Positions 24,905-33,542 of a stretch of DNA of 64,000 bases are shown in pieces; position 1 is the stretch's first letter; each line of letters opens with the position of its first letter. Below the pieces are notes generated by a model. That model made no database searches. It was given only the letters and a program-made list of their open reading frames with translations, and was not told the origin of the DNA. A program made the translations under genes and the position numbers. The stretch spans positions 216,598 through 280,597 of the forward strand of contig NZ_QCYJ01000115.1 in assembly GCF_003123685.1 (NCBI RefSeq), written 5' to 3'. Source of the DNA: Nocardia aurea (lineage in GTDB: Bacteria > Actinomycetota > Actinomycetes > Mycobacteriales > Mycobacteriaceae).

Positions 24905-25924
24905 ATGAGTTGGCCCGATACACAACCGGAATCGACCACCGACCCCGCCTACTACCACGACGCCGCCGATCCTCGGGAAGCGGAGCTGCGTGCGGACTTC
25001 ACCCGGTTCCATCAACTGCGACTGATCGCACCGTTCGGTGAAACACCGGACCAGGTCACCGAATTCATGAACCAAGCCCACGACCTGGCCGCGAAATGGC
25101 GTAACGCCGGACACGCCGAACAGCGGCTGTGGACCCAACTCGATGCCGCCAGCGCCACCTTCCAATCACGCCCGGTCACCGCTGTCGGCGCCTACGGCAC
25201 ACTCGCACAAGCCAGGGCCGCCGGAGACCCGACGGTCGATGAGCTGACGTGGCGGACCCTGCGGCAAGCAGCGCAGATCACCGGCCGGATCGAACCCGGG
25301 ATCAACGGCTCGACCCAGGACGGTGCACGCTCCCGCCCCCAAGACAGGTCTGCGGGCCGCACCGCTGATCCGGCCAGCGTCCTCGACCGCGCCCTGGGTG
25401 GTCGCGGACCCGAGATCACCAGTCTGGCCGAAGTCGACGCGATCATCGCCGCGACCGACGACCTCCTCGCTGCTGAGGAACATCATGGCGACCGCGACAC
25501 CGGCGCCGTCGAACGCGAAGTCACGCAGCGAGCCGCGTTACGCCGGGTGCAGGACTTGACCGCCGAACACACCCGCACCAGCGAACGTTTCGCTGGTGTC
25601 GTCAGCCACGACCAGGACCTGCTGGGGCGGTTGGAGGATCTGCTCGGTCAGGTCCGTGACGCGCGGATCGAGGCCGCGACCGCCGGTGCCACACAACCCG
25701 ACATCGACGCCGCCTACATCGCCGGACGCGACGGCACCTACACCCACCACAACACCACCGAGACCGTCGCCGTCAACGATACGAACCTCACAAGCGGCGT
25801 CGACGCAGCCATCGCCGCCGCCATGACCGACCTCGACCAAGTCGGCGAGCAACCAAGTTCCGATGCCGACACCGACATGGCGCCCGAGTACGGAATCGAT
25901 CCCGATCTGGGGGTGGCGGTGTGA
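24905..25924 (+). CDS. Divergent relative of the local paralogous family
   Basis: 339 residues from ATG 24905 (upstream in-frame extension has no sense). Residues ~30-150 are helical and do not match the others (FTRFHQLRLIAPFGETPDQV). Near the C-terminus HDQDLLGRLEDLLGQVRDAR, then IEAATAGATQPDIDAAYIAG, repeats the 'helix, R/E, A-A-G-x-x-Q, I-x-x-A, G-R-x-G' block of the paralogues. Acidic end. No catalytic motif. It precedes the coupling-protein gene. Confidence 0.5.
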   Translation: MSWPDTQPESTTDPAYYHDAADPREAELRADFTRFHQLRLIAPFGETPDQVTEFMNQAHDLAAKWRNAGHAEQRLWTQLDAASATFQSRPVTAVGAYGTLAQARAAGDPTVDELTWRTLRQAAQITGRIEPGINGSTQDGARSRPQDRSAGRTADPASVLDRALGGRGPEITSLAEVDAIIAATDDLLAAEEHHGDRDTGAVEREVTQRAALRRVQDLTAEHTRTSERFAGVVSHDQDLLGRLEDLLGQVRDARIEAATAGATQPDIDAAYIAGRDGTYTHHNTTETVAVNDTNLTSGVDAAIAAAMTDLDQVGEQPSSDADTDMAPEYGIDPDLGVAV

Positions 25925-25975
25925 AAAACCCAGCACCCCATTCGCTTTTCCTGAACACATACGAGGAGTCCGGTC

Positions 25976-27865
25976 ATGATCTCGACACGTGAGACCCGCC
26001 GCCGCAACAAGGGCGGGCTCGGCGAGGAAACCACCCTCCTACTCCTGGCCCTCGCGGTGCTGGCGGTCGTGGTCACCGTGTGGGCGGCGTTGGCGCTCGG
26101 TAGTTGGTGGGCCGGGCTGCCGGTCACCAAGCATCCGGTGACCGCGCTGCTGCAAGTTGCCCTCGGTCAGCATCAGTGGCCGTGGCAGGCCACCGCCCTG
26201 CTCGTGCTGTTCCTCGCTGCTGAAGTGGTATTGGTGGTCGGCTGCTGGCGGCTGCTGCGGACACCGAGTGAACTCGATGCCGCCGCGCGAACGATGCAGC
26301 GACCCAACAAGATCCGAGTCGGCCGCGTCCAGGACAACCTGGCCGCCAATCAGCGGTTGTTGCTCGACGCGGCACCGGAGATACGGGAGAAGAAGGGGCC
26401 GCCCTTGGGAAAGACCGTGGTCGGTGGTGTGGAGCTCTATGTTCCGGCCGAACTCGGGGTGACGATCGCGGCGGGCACCCGTACTGGCAAAACGATGGCG
26501 TGGGCGATCCCGGCGGTACTCGCCGCGTGGGGGCCGTGCCTGGCCACCTCCAACAAACCTGATCTGTACCGCCACACCGTCGGCGGACGCGAAGACCACG
26601 GCACGATCTGGCTCTCGGACCTGCAAGGTGTTACCGGGACTCCGGTGTGTGGGTTCTGGGTCAACCTCCTGGCCCAGGTCACCAACCTGCCCGCCGCACG
26701 GAAACTGGCCGGGTTCTTCGTCTCCGCCGCTTCCGGATCGGCGTCTCAGGCCGCCAACGCAAAGGTCGATTCCTATTTCGATGGTGGCGCTCAAGAACTT
26801 CTCGCGCTCTACATGTTCGCGGCGGCGTGTGCGGAGGGGGATCTGTTGCATGTGGCCGAGTGGCTCGGTCGTGATCAGGACGCGACTCCGGCGATGATCC
26901 TGGACGCCTACGGCCAGCACCGTCCCGCCGACCGCATCCGTGAATCCCAGGCCCTCTACGCCCGTCAACGTGACGGTCTCTACGACATGGCACGCCGGTT
27001 CCTCAACGTGCTGGCCGACGCCGACTACGCCCGCATGATCACCCCACCCGCCCGCACCCACCTGCGGGCCATCGAAGAAATCGATGAGCGGACCGGCAAA
27101 CCCGTCCTCGTGGTGCACAAGAGCGAACAACCCGCCACCCACGACCTGCCCCAATTCGAACCGACGGAGTTCGTCACCTCCCACGACACCGTGTACGCGC
27201 TGAGCATGGCAGGACCCGACGGCGCCACACCACTGACCTCGGCGCTGGTCGGACAGATCCTCGAAGCCGCCCTCACCACCGCGCGTGCCCGTCCGGATGG
27301 GCGCTTGGCGGTGCCGCTGCTCGGGGTGCTCGACGAGGCCGCCAACTGCGCCCGCATCTCCGAACTGCCCTCCTACTACACCTACGCGGGCGGTTGCGGG
27401 ATCATCCTCATGACCATCCTGCAAGTCCTCGAACAGGGCGAAGACCTGTGGGGCGTCAACGGTTTGAAGACCATGCGCGCCCAATCCATCGAGGTCTACG
27501 GCGGCGGCATCGCCGCGGTCGACTACCTACAGCACTGGTCACAGATGACCGGACAACACGACGTCGCAGACCGCTCCCACAGCCACGGCGCCAACGGCAT
27601 CAACCGCACCCTGTCCTGGCGCGCCGAACCCATCCTCGACATCTCCCACCTCGCCGCACTACCCAAAGACCGGGCCATCGTCCGACTACCAGGCCACGGC
27701 CCGGTGGTGGTGTCCAAAACCTGGTGGCAGGACACCGAATACGCACCCCAAATCCACCAGTCCCTGCAACGGTTCTCTGCCCAAACCGAGACCGTCCTCA
27801 CGGTCGCGGTACCCGACGCGGGTGACGGCGATGGCGATGGGGACGTCGAGGCGGGAGCGTCGTGA
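25976..27865 (+). CDS. VirD4/TraG-like type IV coupling protein
   Basis: 629 residues. Two N-terminal transmembrane helices (~20-48 and ~70-93) anchor the protein. Walker A is AGTRTGKTM (~165-173) and Walker B is LLGVLDEAANC (~448-458), followed by the TraG/TraM-recognition-type segment YAGGCGIILMTILQVLEQ. VirD4-type coupling proteins bring the relaxase-DNA complex to the channel and hydrolyse ATP. Its presence, with VirB4, TrbL and wall hydrolase, shows that the block encodes a T4SS-type transfer system instead of the FtsK-like TraB system usual in Streptomyces plasmids. The stop overlaps the DUF4913 gene. Confidence 0.87.
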   Translation: MISTRETRRRNKGGLGEETTLLLLALAVLAVVVTVWAALALGSWWAGLPVTKHPVTALLQVALGQHQWPWQATALLVLFLAAEVVLVVGCWRLLRTPSELDAAARTMQRPNKIRVGRVQDNLAANQRLLLDAAPEIREKKGPPLGKTVVGGVELYVPAELGVTIAAGTRTGKTMAWAIPAVLAAWGPCLATSNKPDLYRHTVGGREDHGTIWLSDLQGVTGTPVCGFWVNLLAQVTNLPAARKLAGFFVSAASGSASQAANAKVDSYFDGGAQELLALYMFAAACAEGDLLHVAEWLGRDQDATPAMILDAYGQHRPADRIRESQALYARQRDGLYDMARRFLNVLADADYARMITPPARTHLRAIEEIDERTGKPVLVVHKSEQPATHDLPQFEPTEFVTSHDTVYALSMAGPDGATPLTSALVGQILEAALTTARARPDGRLAVPLLGVLDEAANCARISELPSYYTYAGGCGIILMTILQVLEQGEDLWGVNGLKTMRAQSIEVYGGGIAAVDYLQHWSQMTGQHDVADRSHSHGANGINRTLSWRAEPILDISHLAALPKDRAIVRLPGHGPVVVSKTWWQDTEYAPQIHQSLQRFSAQTETVLTVAVPDAGDGDGDGDVEAGAS

Positions 27866-28770
27866 CCGCCACCAACCCGCAACCCACGGCCGCGAACCCG
27901 AGTAAACCACCGAAGAAGCAGCCGGCGAAGCCGTCGTTTCCGCATTTCGTGGACTTCGCCGAGAAATGGCTGCTGCCGTTGATCAGCGTGCGTTTAGCCG
28001 AAGGCCAGCGGGAGAACACCTACACCTGGTGTGAACAGTGGTGGGAACACCGCCCGGTCGCGGTCCGGATCGCGCACCTACACACCGCGTTCGAAGCCTC
28101 CCGCGGCCCCGGCGCCAGCGCCTACGTCGGCACCCATGTCGATGCCCACTTCCGGGTCATCCTCGACGCCGCCAAAGGCCCCCTACACCGCTGCACTCCC
28201 CGCGAACACATCGAAACACCGTCATTACCCAGCGAACCGGTACCCGCCGACAAAACCGGTCCACCACCTGCCGGTGAATCCGAGACCACACCGCCGACCA
28301 GTGAGGCTACGGACAAGGAGCAGAAGAAGCCCCCGCCGCCGAGGTTCGCCCACCACACGCTGTGGGTGCGGCAGTGGCTGCTGCCGGTGACCGCGGTGCG
28401 GATCTCGGCCAACCATCGAGAAAACACCTACACCTGGTGCACGCGCTGGTTCGACCATCACGGTGTCGAACTGCGATTCGCACTGTTGCACAGAGCGTTC
28501 GAGGCCGCGGTGATCGCCGAGGACAAGGCCGCGATGTCGAGTCTGTTCACCCGCCAGATCGACCCCGCCATGCGGCTGATCCTCGACGCCGCCAACGGGC
28601 CCCTCCACCGCTGCACACCCGGAAACCACCAACCACTACCCAGCTTGGGATCCGCGCGGGTACCCCGCCAGTGGTTCGGCCCGGCGCACGCACGGATCCC
28701 GGTTGAACGTCTCGGGTTCGCCCCCGACTTCCGCGCCTACCGGACACCCGGTGAGGGGGGATCGTCGTGA
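27862..28770 (+). CDS. Tandem DUF4913 protein
   Basis: 302 residues from GTG 27862 (GTGA overlap with the coupling protein). It holds two copies of the DUF4913 domain: ~20-115 (WLLPLISVRLAEGQRENTYT, WCEQWWEH, RVILDAAKGPLHRCTPREH) and ~155-255 (WLLPVTAVRISANHRENTYT, WCTRWFDH, RLILDAANGPLHRCTPGNH), joined by a Pro/Glu linker. DUF4913 is an actinobacterial domain with a W-C-x-x-W-W-x-H core, common in conjugative elements; function unknown. Single-domain forms are the norm, so an internal duplication is likely. Confidence 0.8.
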   Translation: MTATNPQPTAANPSKPPKKQPAKPSFPHFVDFAEKWLLPLISVRLAEGQRENTYTWCEQWWEHRPVAVRIAHLHTAFEASRGPGASAYVGTHVDAHFRVILDAAKGPLHRCTPREHIETPSLPSEPVPADKTGPPPAGESETTPPTSEATDKEQKKPPPPRFAHHTLWVRQWLLPVTAVRISANHRENTYTWCTRWFDHHGVELRFALLHRAFEAAVIAEDKAAMSSLFTRQIDPAMRLILDAANGPLHRCTPGNHQPLPSLGSARVPRQWFGPAHARIPVERLGFAPDFRAYRTPGEGGSS

Positions 28771-29663
28771 TCGAGCCGACCCAGCGGCAAGCCGCCGTCC
28801 TGCAGGCGTTGCAGAACCACACCGTCGCCGTCACCGAACTCCTCACCCAGGCCACGAAGTTCGACGGACCCGCGCCGCAGTCGTGGCTGGTCGACTACCA
28901 CCATCACGCCGTGGCCCGCGCCGACCTCGCCGCCGCCGCGGCAGCGGGCGGCGTACCACCGGTGTGGATCGAACATGTCCAAGCCCGCGGCGAACGCGGA
29001 ATCGCCTATCGACCCGAGATGTACCTGCGCGAACCCGACCCCACCGATTGGGACCGGGTCCTCGGTGACCTCACCACCGACGTAGCCAGGTTGAGGGAGT
29101 GGGCGGGCTTGGACGTCGCGCACCGCGACCTGGTCCCAGACTCCCGGGCAGCAGCGCTGCGCACCAACATCGAGGCGCTACGGATGCGCACCGCCGGGGT
29201 CGCGAATCTGCTCGGACTGGACGCCGAGGAAGGCGAATTGCTCTGGGGCGACACCACCGTCTGGGCGCAGGAAGCCGCCGCCACGCTCGCCGAGGTTCCC
29301 GCTGAACAGATCACCCACCGGTGGCGCGCCGCCGCCGAAGTCGACACCCGCGCCTACGCGGGGCAAGCCACCGCGCTGTCGATGGTGGGGATCGCGGTCG
29401 ATACCGCCGCCGCGCTGCCTCCGGCCGAGGAACTCTACGAGGCGATCAGCGCTGAACTCGACCCGGTTCAACCATTGTTCGTTGCCGCGCGCGGCACTGA
29501 TGCGGTCGGTATCGAGGCAGTAGTCGCGGCTGCTCTCCCACAAGACCCCGACACGGCCGTGGCCTTCAGTCACCTACCCGAGCCCGAACAGGCTTCGGGC
29601 TACGACCCGAGCGACCTCGAGGCCGTCCCGGTGTTCCTGTCCGCGGACGGAGCCGAACTGTGA
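28767..29663 (+). CDS. Member 4 of the local paralogous family (unassigned)
   Basis: 298 residues from GTG 28767 (GTGA overlap). It repeats the family blocks: AAVLQALQNHTVAVTELLTQ, AVARADLAAAAAAGGVPPVW followed by IEHVQARGERGIAYRPE, and LGLDAEEGELLWGDTTVW. An acidic tail is present as in the other members. The gene is fused by overlap to both neighbours, so it belongs to the DUF4913 operon. Confidence 0.55.
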   Translation: MIEPTQRQAAVLQALQNHTVAVTELLTQATKFDGPAPQSWLVDYHHHAVARADLAAAAAAGGVPPVWIEHVQARGERGIAYRPEMYLREPDPTDWDRVLGDLTTDVARLREWAGLDVAHRDLVPDSRAAALRTNIEALRMRTAGVANLLGLDAEEGELLWGDTTVWAQEAAATLAEVPAEQITHRWRAAAEVDTRAYAGQATALSMVGIAVDTAAALPPAEELYEAISAELDPVQPLFVAARGTDAVGIEAVVAAALPQDPDTAVAFSHLPEPEQASGYDPSDLEAVPVFLSADGAEL

Positions 29664-30577
29664 ACGCCGTCCCGATGCCACTGCGGGTGCGCGATATCCC
29701 CGCACGACAGGCCCAGGCATTGCAGGAGATCCACCACCTGGCCGCGGAGAGCAGCCGCCTGCGCAACGCGGCCTCCGCACCTAAGGCGAGCGACCGCGAT
29801 CGCCTCGAACAGATCAACGCCCTCGAGCGCGACCGCGGCCTGCTCGAAATCCGGACCCGCGCCGCCGGTATGCCCGCGAGCTGGGTCGACGTTGCACGGC
29901 GACTCGGAGTTTCGCGCCAACCCTGGTCCGACGCTCAGGTTCTGCCTCCGCAACGTGCCACCATGACCCGCCGCAACGGCAGCCGTGTCGCTCTCGATAC
30001 TCACGTCCTGGTCGACATGGCTGCCGTCGAGGTCGTGCACGCCCACAAATACCAGCACCACCGCATGACGGCCGACCCCGACTCGGCTGAGGCCCACCAG
30101 TTCCGGCGCAACATGACCGCACTGTGGCAACGCGCTGTCGTCACCGCCAACGCCATCGACATGGACCCCAACCAGCGTGGCCGCCTCATCGACACCGCCA
30201 AGACCGATCTGACTCGACGAGTCAGTATCTACCGGGACTACAGCCTCGACGACATCGACACCCTGTGGCACCCCTACACCAGCGGACGCCTCGGCGACGA
30301 AGTCCGCAGCTCACTGCGCAAACACCCCGACCGAAACAATCTCGGCCCCAATGCAGTCGACGAACCGATCCTGCCGTCACCACAGCAGTGGCGCGAACAC
30401 GCCCGCACCAGCCTCGACAGCGGCGGCATTGCTGAACCCGGCGATCGAATCGCTGCCGCGGTGGCCGCCGCTGTCACCGAGCAGGAATCCCCCGAGTACT
30501 GGGACCCAGAGATCGACCCGCACACCGCTGAAATATCGGCGCCACAGTCCTCGACCGAGACCGGACCCGACCCGTGA
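29660..30577 (+). CDS. Member 5 of the local paralogous family (unassigned)
   Basis: 305 residues from GTG 29660. Blocks: RQAQALQEIHHLAAESSRL, LEIRTRAAGMPASWVDVARR and LGVSRQPWSDAQVL. Residues ~105-130 (RNGSRVALDTHVLVDMAAVE) and FRRNMTALWQRAVVTANAID correspond to the second helical region of members 1-3. It is the last gene of the long + strand block. The 'LDTHVLVD' segment recalls PIN-type starts, but no further PIN acidic residues follow. Confidence 0.5.
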   Translation: MNAVPMPLRVRDIPARQAQALQEIHHLAAESSRLRNAASAPKASDRDRLEQINALERDRGLLEIRTRAAGMPASWVDVARRLGVSRQPWSDAQVLPPQRATMTRRNGSRVALDTHVLVDMAAVEVVHAHKYQHHRMTADPDSAEAHQFRRNMTALWQRAVVTANAIDMDPNQRGRLIDTAKTDLTRRVSIYRDYSLDDIDTLWHPYTSGRLGDEVRSSLRKHPDRNNLGPNAVDEPILPSPQQWREHARTSLDSGGIAEPGDRIAAAVAAAVTEQESPEYWDPEIDPHTAEISAPQSSTETGPDP

Positions 30578-30749
30578 CCACAGGTCGATTCCGTTGCGCA
30601 TCTGCGGCTTCCCTCAGCGAGCGGGCATGACTCGGCCTCACGGACGACGCGCCTGCACTCACCCCGACATCCGCCGACGCCACCGGCGTCGGCGACCACC
30701 CATGATCCGAGACGACCGGTCTCGGATCCGATATCCAGGAGAACTATTC

Positions 30750-31616
30750 ATGACCGCCAGCAATGATTCCCTCACCCGCGCCGCCGGTTTGCGCAGTATC
30801 GACTTCGGTGAGCATCGAGTCACCTACCTGCCCGACGGGGTGGCCCGGATCGACCCGCACATGTGGCTACCCGAAGCCGACGACATGATCTGGTCCGAAT
30901 ACCGCAGTCTGATCGACGCCGACGGCTACCTCGCCGCCAGCGTCGGAGCGGTCATGATCGAACACGGCGACCGGGCCATGCTGATCGACGCCGGATTCGG
31001 GCCACTAGCGGTGCCCACCGACGTCGGCACCCTCACCGGTGGCCAACTCATCGACAGCCTCACCGCCGCCGGGAGATCGGTGTCCGACATCGAATTGGTC
31101 GCGATCACCCACCTGCACATGGACCACATCGGCTGGCTCTGGCAAACCCACCCCGACACCAGCGACTTGGTCTTCGCCGGGATCCCGATCCTTGTCGGTG
31201 ACCTCGAATGGGCCCGCCAGGATCTGGCGATCGCCGACCTCACACCCCGAGAAGTCCTCGACGGCTTCGCCGCCCAAGTCCAACCCATCACCGACCACGA
31301 CCGCGAGATTTTCCCAGGCGTGACACCGATCGCCACCCCCGGGCACAGCCTCGGACACACCGGCTATCTACTGCGTTCCGGTCCGCGACGACTGATCGTG
31401 TTCGGCGACGCGTTCACCACCCCAGCCCAAATCCAATACCCCGAGCTGACCGCCCGAGGCGACGACGACCCCGCCGCCTCCCGCCGTACCGCAGCCTGGC
31501 TGCTGGATGAACTGGGCCGCCCCGACACCTGGGGATTCGGAATCCACTTCGCCGACATCCAATACGGCCGAATCACCAACACCCGTGACGGCCAACAGCA
31601 ATGGACCACGGAATAG
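30750..31616 (+). CDS. Metallo-beta-lactamase-fold hydrolase
   Basis: 288 residues from ATG 30750, with CCAGGAGAAC upstream. The metal-binding motif THLHMDHIGW (~125-134) is HxHxDH with the expected spacing, the third His lies in GHSLGHTGYLL (~200), the bridging Asp in VFGDAF and a last His in GIHFAD. This is the active-site set of the lactonase / MBL-fold hydrolase family. It is cytoplasmic, and the substrate cannot be inferred. It lies between the secretion block and a GNAT gene. Confidence 0.85.
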   Translation: MTASNDSLTRAAGLRSIDFGEHRVTYLPDGVARIDPHMWLPEADDMIWSEYRSLIDADGYLAASVGAVMIEHGDRAMLIDAGFGPLAVPTDVGTLTGGQLIDSLTAAGRSVSDIELVAITHLHMDHIGWLWQTHPDTSDLVFAGIPILVGDLEWARQDLAIADLTPREVLDGFAAQVQPITDHDREIFPGVTPIATPGHSLGHTGYLLRSGPRRLIVFGDAFTTPAQIQYPELTARGDDDPAASRRTAAWLLDELGRPDTWGFGIHFADIQYGRITNTRDGQQQWTTE

Positions 31617-31681
31617 CCCCACAAACCATCACCACCGAGGCGGGCGACCACGCCCGCCTGGGTGCACGAAGGGAGACATCC

Positions 31682-32356
31682 ATGCTCGGACAACATTTCA
31701 CGGGACGCGCTCGCGTCGACATCGACCGGCCTCCTCGACGTATCGCCGTCCGGTCCGTGGACAGCGAATCCGAGCTACTACGGTTCGTGGGCTGGGCGCA
31801 AGAGTCCGGGGTGGGTGGCCCGGAGTTCCTGGTCGATCAGCTACTCGGGTTCCACCACGACGGGCTACTCGGCGTTGCCGCCGACACGACCCCGCGCACG
31901 ATCGCGGAAACCCTCGACAGCCACGGCGTGCCCTCTGCCGCAGCCACCCGCACTACGGTGGCCGTCGCGGTCCTCGACGGCCGACTCGTCGGAGGGATCA
32001 TCGCCGGACCCGCGGTCTGGCTGCTGACCCGGGTCTTGGCCAACAACCCCGACCAACTGCTGCCCGCGTTGTTGCGCACCGTCGAAATCCAAGTCCTTGC
32101 AGTCGATGACCAATACCAACGCCGCGGTGTCGGGACCGTTCTCGTCCGCGCCGCTCTCGCCGCGGCCCGAACCATGAAAGCCCATGTCCTGCACGGGCAG
32201 ATCCTCGACGACCCGAGCCTGGCCAGTTTCTATCGAGGCTGTGGACTGACTGTTCATCGCCCAGGAACCGGGATCGACTTCACCGAACTCGCCGCCATCG
32301 ACCTCACCGTCACCATCGACGACGAGCAACGATTCCTCACCCGCGTCCTACGATGA
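31682..32356 (+). CDS. GNAT-family N-acetyltransferase
   Basis: 224 residues; GAAGGGAGA precedes ATG 31682. The acetyl-CoA loop is Q-R-R-G-V-G-T in IQVLAVDDQYQRRGVGTVLV (~140-160), followed by the helix LVRAALAAARTMKAH and SLASFYRGCGLTVHRPGTG, a typical motif B ending. The N-terminal ~60 residues are extra relative to a minimal GNAT. Substrate unknown. Confidence 0.8.
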   Translation: MLGQHFTGRARVDIDRPPRRIAVRSVDSESELLRFVGWAQESGVGGPEFLVDQLLGFHHDGLLGVAADTTPRTIAETLDSHGVPSAAATRTTVAVAVLDGRLVGGIIAGPAVWLLTRVLANNPDQLLPALLRTVEIQVLAVDDQYQRRGVGTVLVRAALAAARTMKAHVLHGQILDDPSLASFYRGCGLTVHRPGTGIDFTELAAIDLTVTIDDEQRFLTRVLR

Positions 32357-32840
32357 TCGTTCCACAGGACTACGCCCACACAACGACCCGATGGCCGGGA
32401 CCGGTTCGTCCGCTGACGAGCCTAGTTTGCAAGGTCGGTACTTCGTGGCCGTCACCGGCGGCGAGGGCGTCTTAGCCGGTGGTCACTGATGCATCGCCGA
32501 AGATCAGATCGTTCGGTGTGGTCAGGCTATCGAGGCGAGCGCAACGCCTGCGGCTAGGACGGCCGGGACGCGGTAGGTGTTGGCGTAGCTGCCGGTCGTG
32601 GCGGTCAGCGCGGTTCCTTTTGACGGATCGCTGGTTGCCGAGCTTCCCAGCGGAATCGATCGTGAGGTCCGCTCCGGTGGAGTGCGTTCTGTGCTGTTCC
32701 GGAGTGAGTCTGAAACCCTTTCGGGTGCCGACTGATATGCGGGCTGGAGACGGTGTAGGTCGAGCCGGTGTCGGGGTGGGTGCGCCGAGGGCGCGTCCAC
32801 ACGGCGCTGCCAGCGTGGCGGGGTTGGTTACTGTTTGTCG
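32357..32840. other. Intergenic region
   Basis: About 480 bases before the TetR gene. The only frame with some sense is on the reverse strand ending near 32522 (TGSYANTYRVPAVLAAGVAL), which resembles the last helix of a membrane protein, but nothing upstream continues it. It may be a short gene remnant. Confidence 0.35.
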
Positions 32841-33476
32841 GTGGACAGTTTGAAACCGAATCGGCGCAGCCAGGTGGAACGGCGCGCTGAGAGTGAGGGC
32901 AGGTTGCTGTCGGCGACTGCCGCGTTGATCGTGGAACGTGGGCTGAACAACGTTTCGCTGGCCGAGATCGGCAGGCGCGCTGGTTACAGTCATGCGCTGG
33001 TCAATCACCTGTTCGGTACGAAGATCGCTTTGATCGAGCGGTTGAACAAGGTCGTCGACGAGTTCTATTGGGAACACACCAAACACACGACGGAACTGAG
33101 TGGTGTGGACGGGCTTGTGTCGTTCATCGCGGTGTATCTGCGTTTGGTGACCGGTGAGGATCCGCTCGGCCGTGTTCATGTGGTGCTGTGGGCCGAAGCG
33201 ATCGCGGGCGCGCCGGAGATCCGGTCGTCCCGCGCGGACTGGGATCGCCATTTCCGTGAGGGCGTCGGCGCGCTCGCGGCTCGCGCGGCTGGGAGTGGTG
33301 TCGATATCGACACCACAGCCTTTGTGCTCGTCGGCATGCTGCGTGGGGTGGCGATGCAGTTGTTGGTCGATCCAGCGTCGATGTCGGTGGACGTGGCGAT
33401 CGCGGAGGTGTCGCGCCTGGCTCGTGAACTGGTCGGCGCGACGCCTGCGGCAGCGAGCGAGAACGCCGATCGCTGA
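32841..33476 (+). CDS. TetR-family transcriptional regulator
   Basis: 211 residues from GTG 32841 (TTG 32835 is six bases upstream). The N-terminal HTH reads LLSATAALIVERGLNNVSLA, then EIGRRAGYSHALVNHLFGTK, a standard TetR pattern. The C-terminal ~140 residues form the ligand pocket with a hydrophobic core (VGMLRGVAMQLLVD). The gene is 66 bases from the end of the convergent acyl-CoA synthetase gene and may regulate it, the nitronate monooxygenase-like gene, or itself. Confidence 0.85.
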   Translation: MDSLKPNRRSQVERRAESEGRLLSATAALIVERGLNNVSLAEIGRRAGYSHALVNHLFGTKIALIERLNKVVDEFYWEHTKHTTELSGVDGLVSFIAVYLRLVTGEDPLGRVHVVLWAEAIAGAPEIRSSRADWDRHFREGVGALAARAAGSGVDIDTTAFVLVGMLRGVAMQLLVDPASMSVDVAIAEVSRLARELVGATPAAASENADR

Positions 33477-33542
33477 TCAGCCTGGGTAGGGCCTGTGTCA
33501 TACGGTCAGGAGTCGTTTGTCACCTGCTGACGCACCGGACAC

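Noticed and set aside
29660..30577. PIN toxin reading of the LDTHVLVD segment in paralogue 5
   Set aside because: The later acidic residues of a PIN domain are missing, and the segment lies within the family-specific region.
32472..33251. A long reverse ORF over the TetR gene
   Set aside because: Composition is Arg/Pro/Thr-rich and it is antisense to a clear TetR protein.
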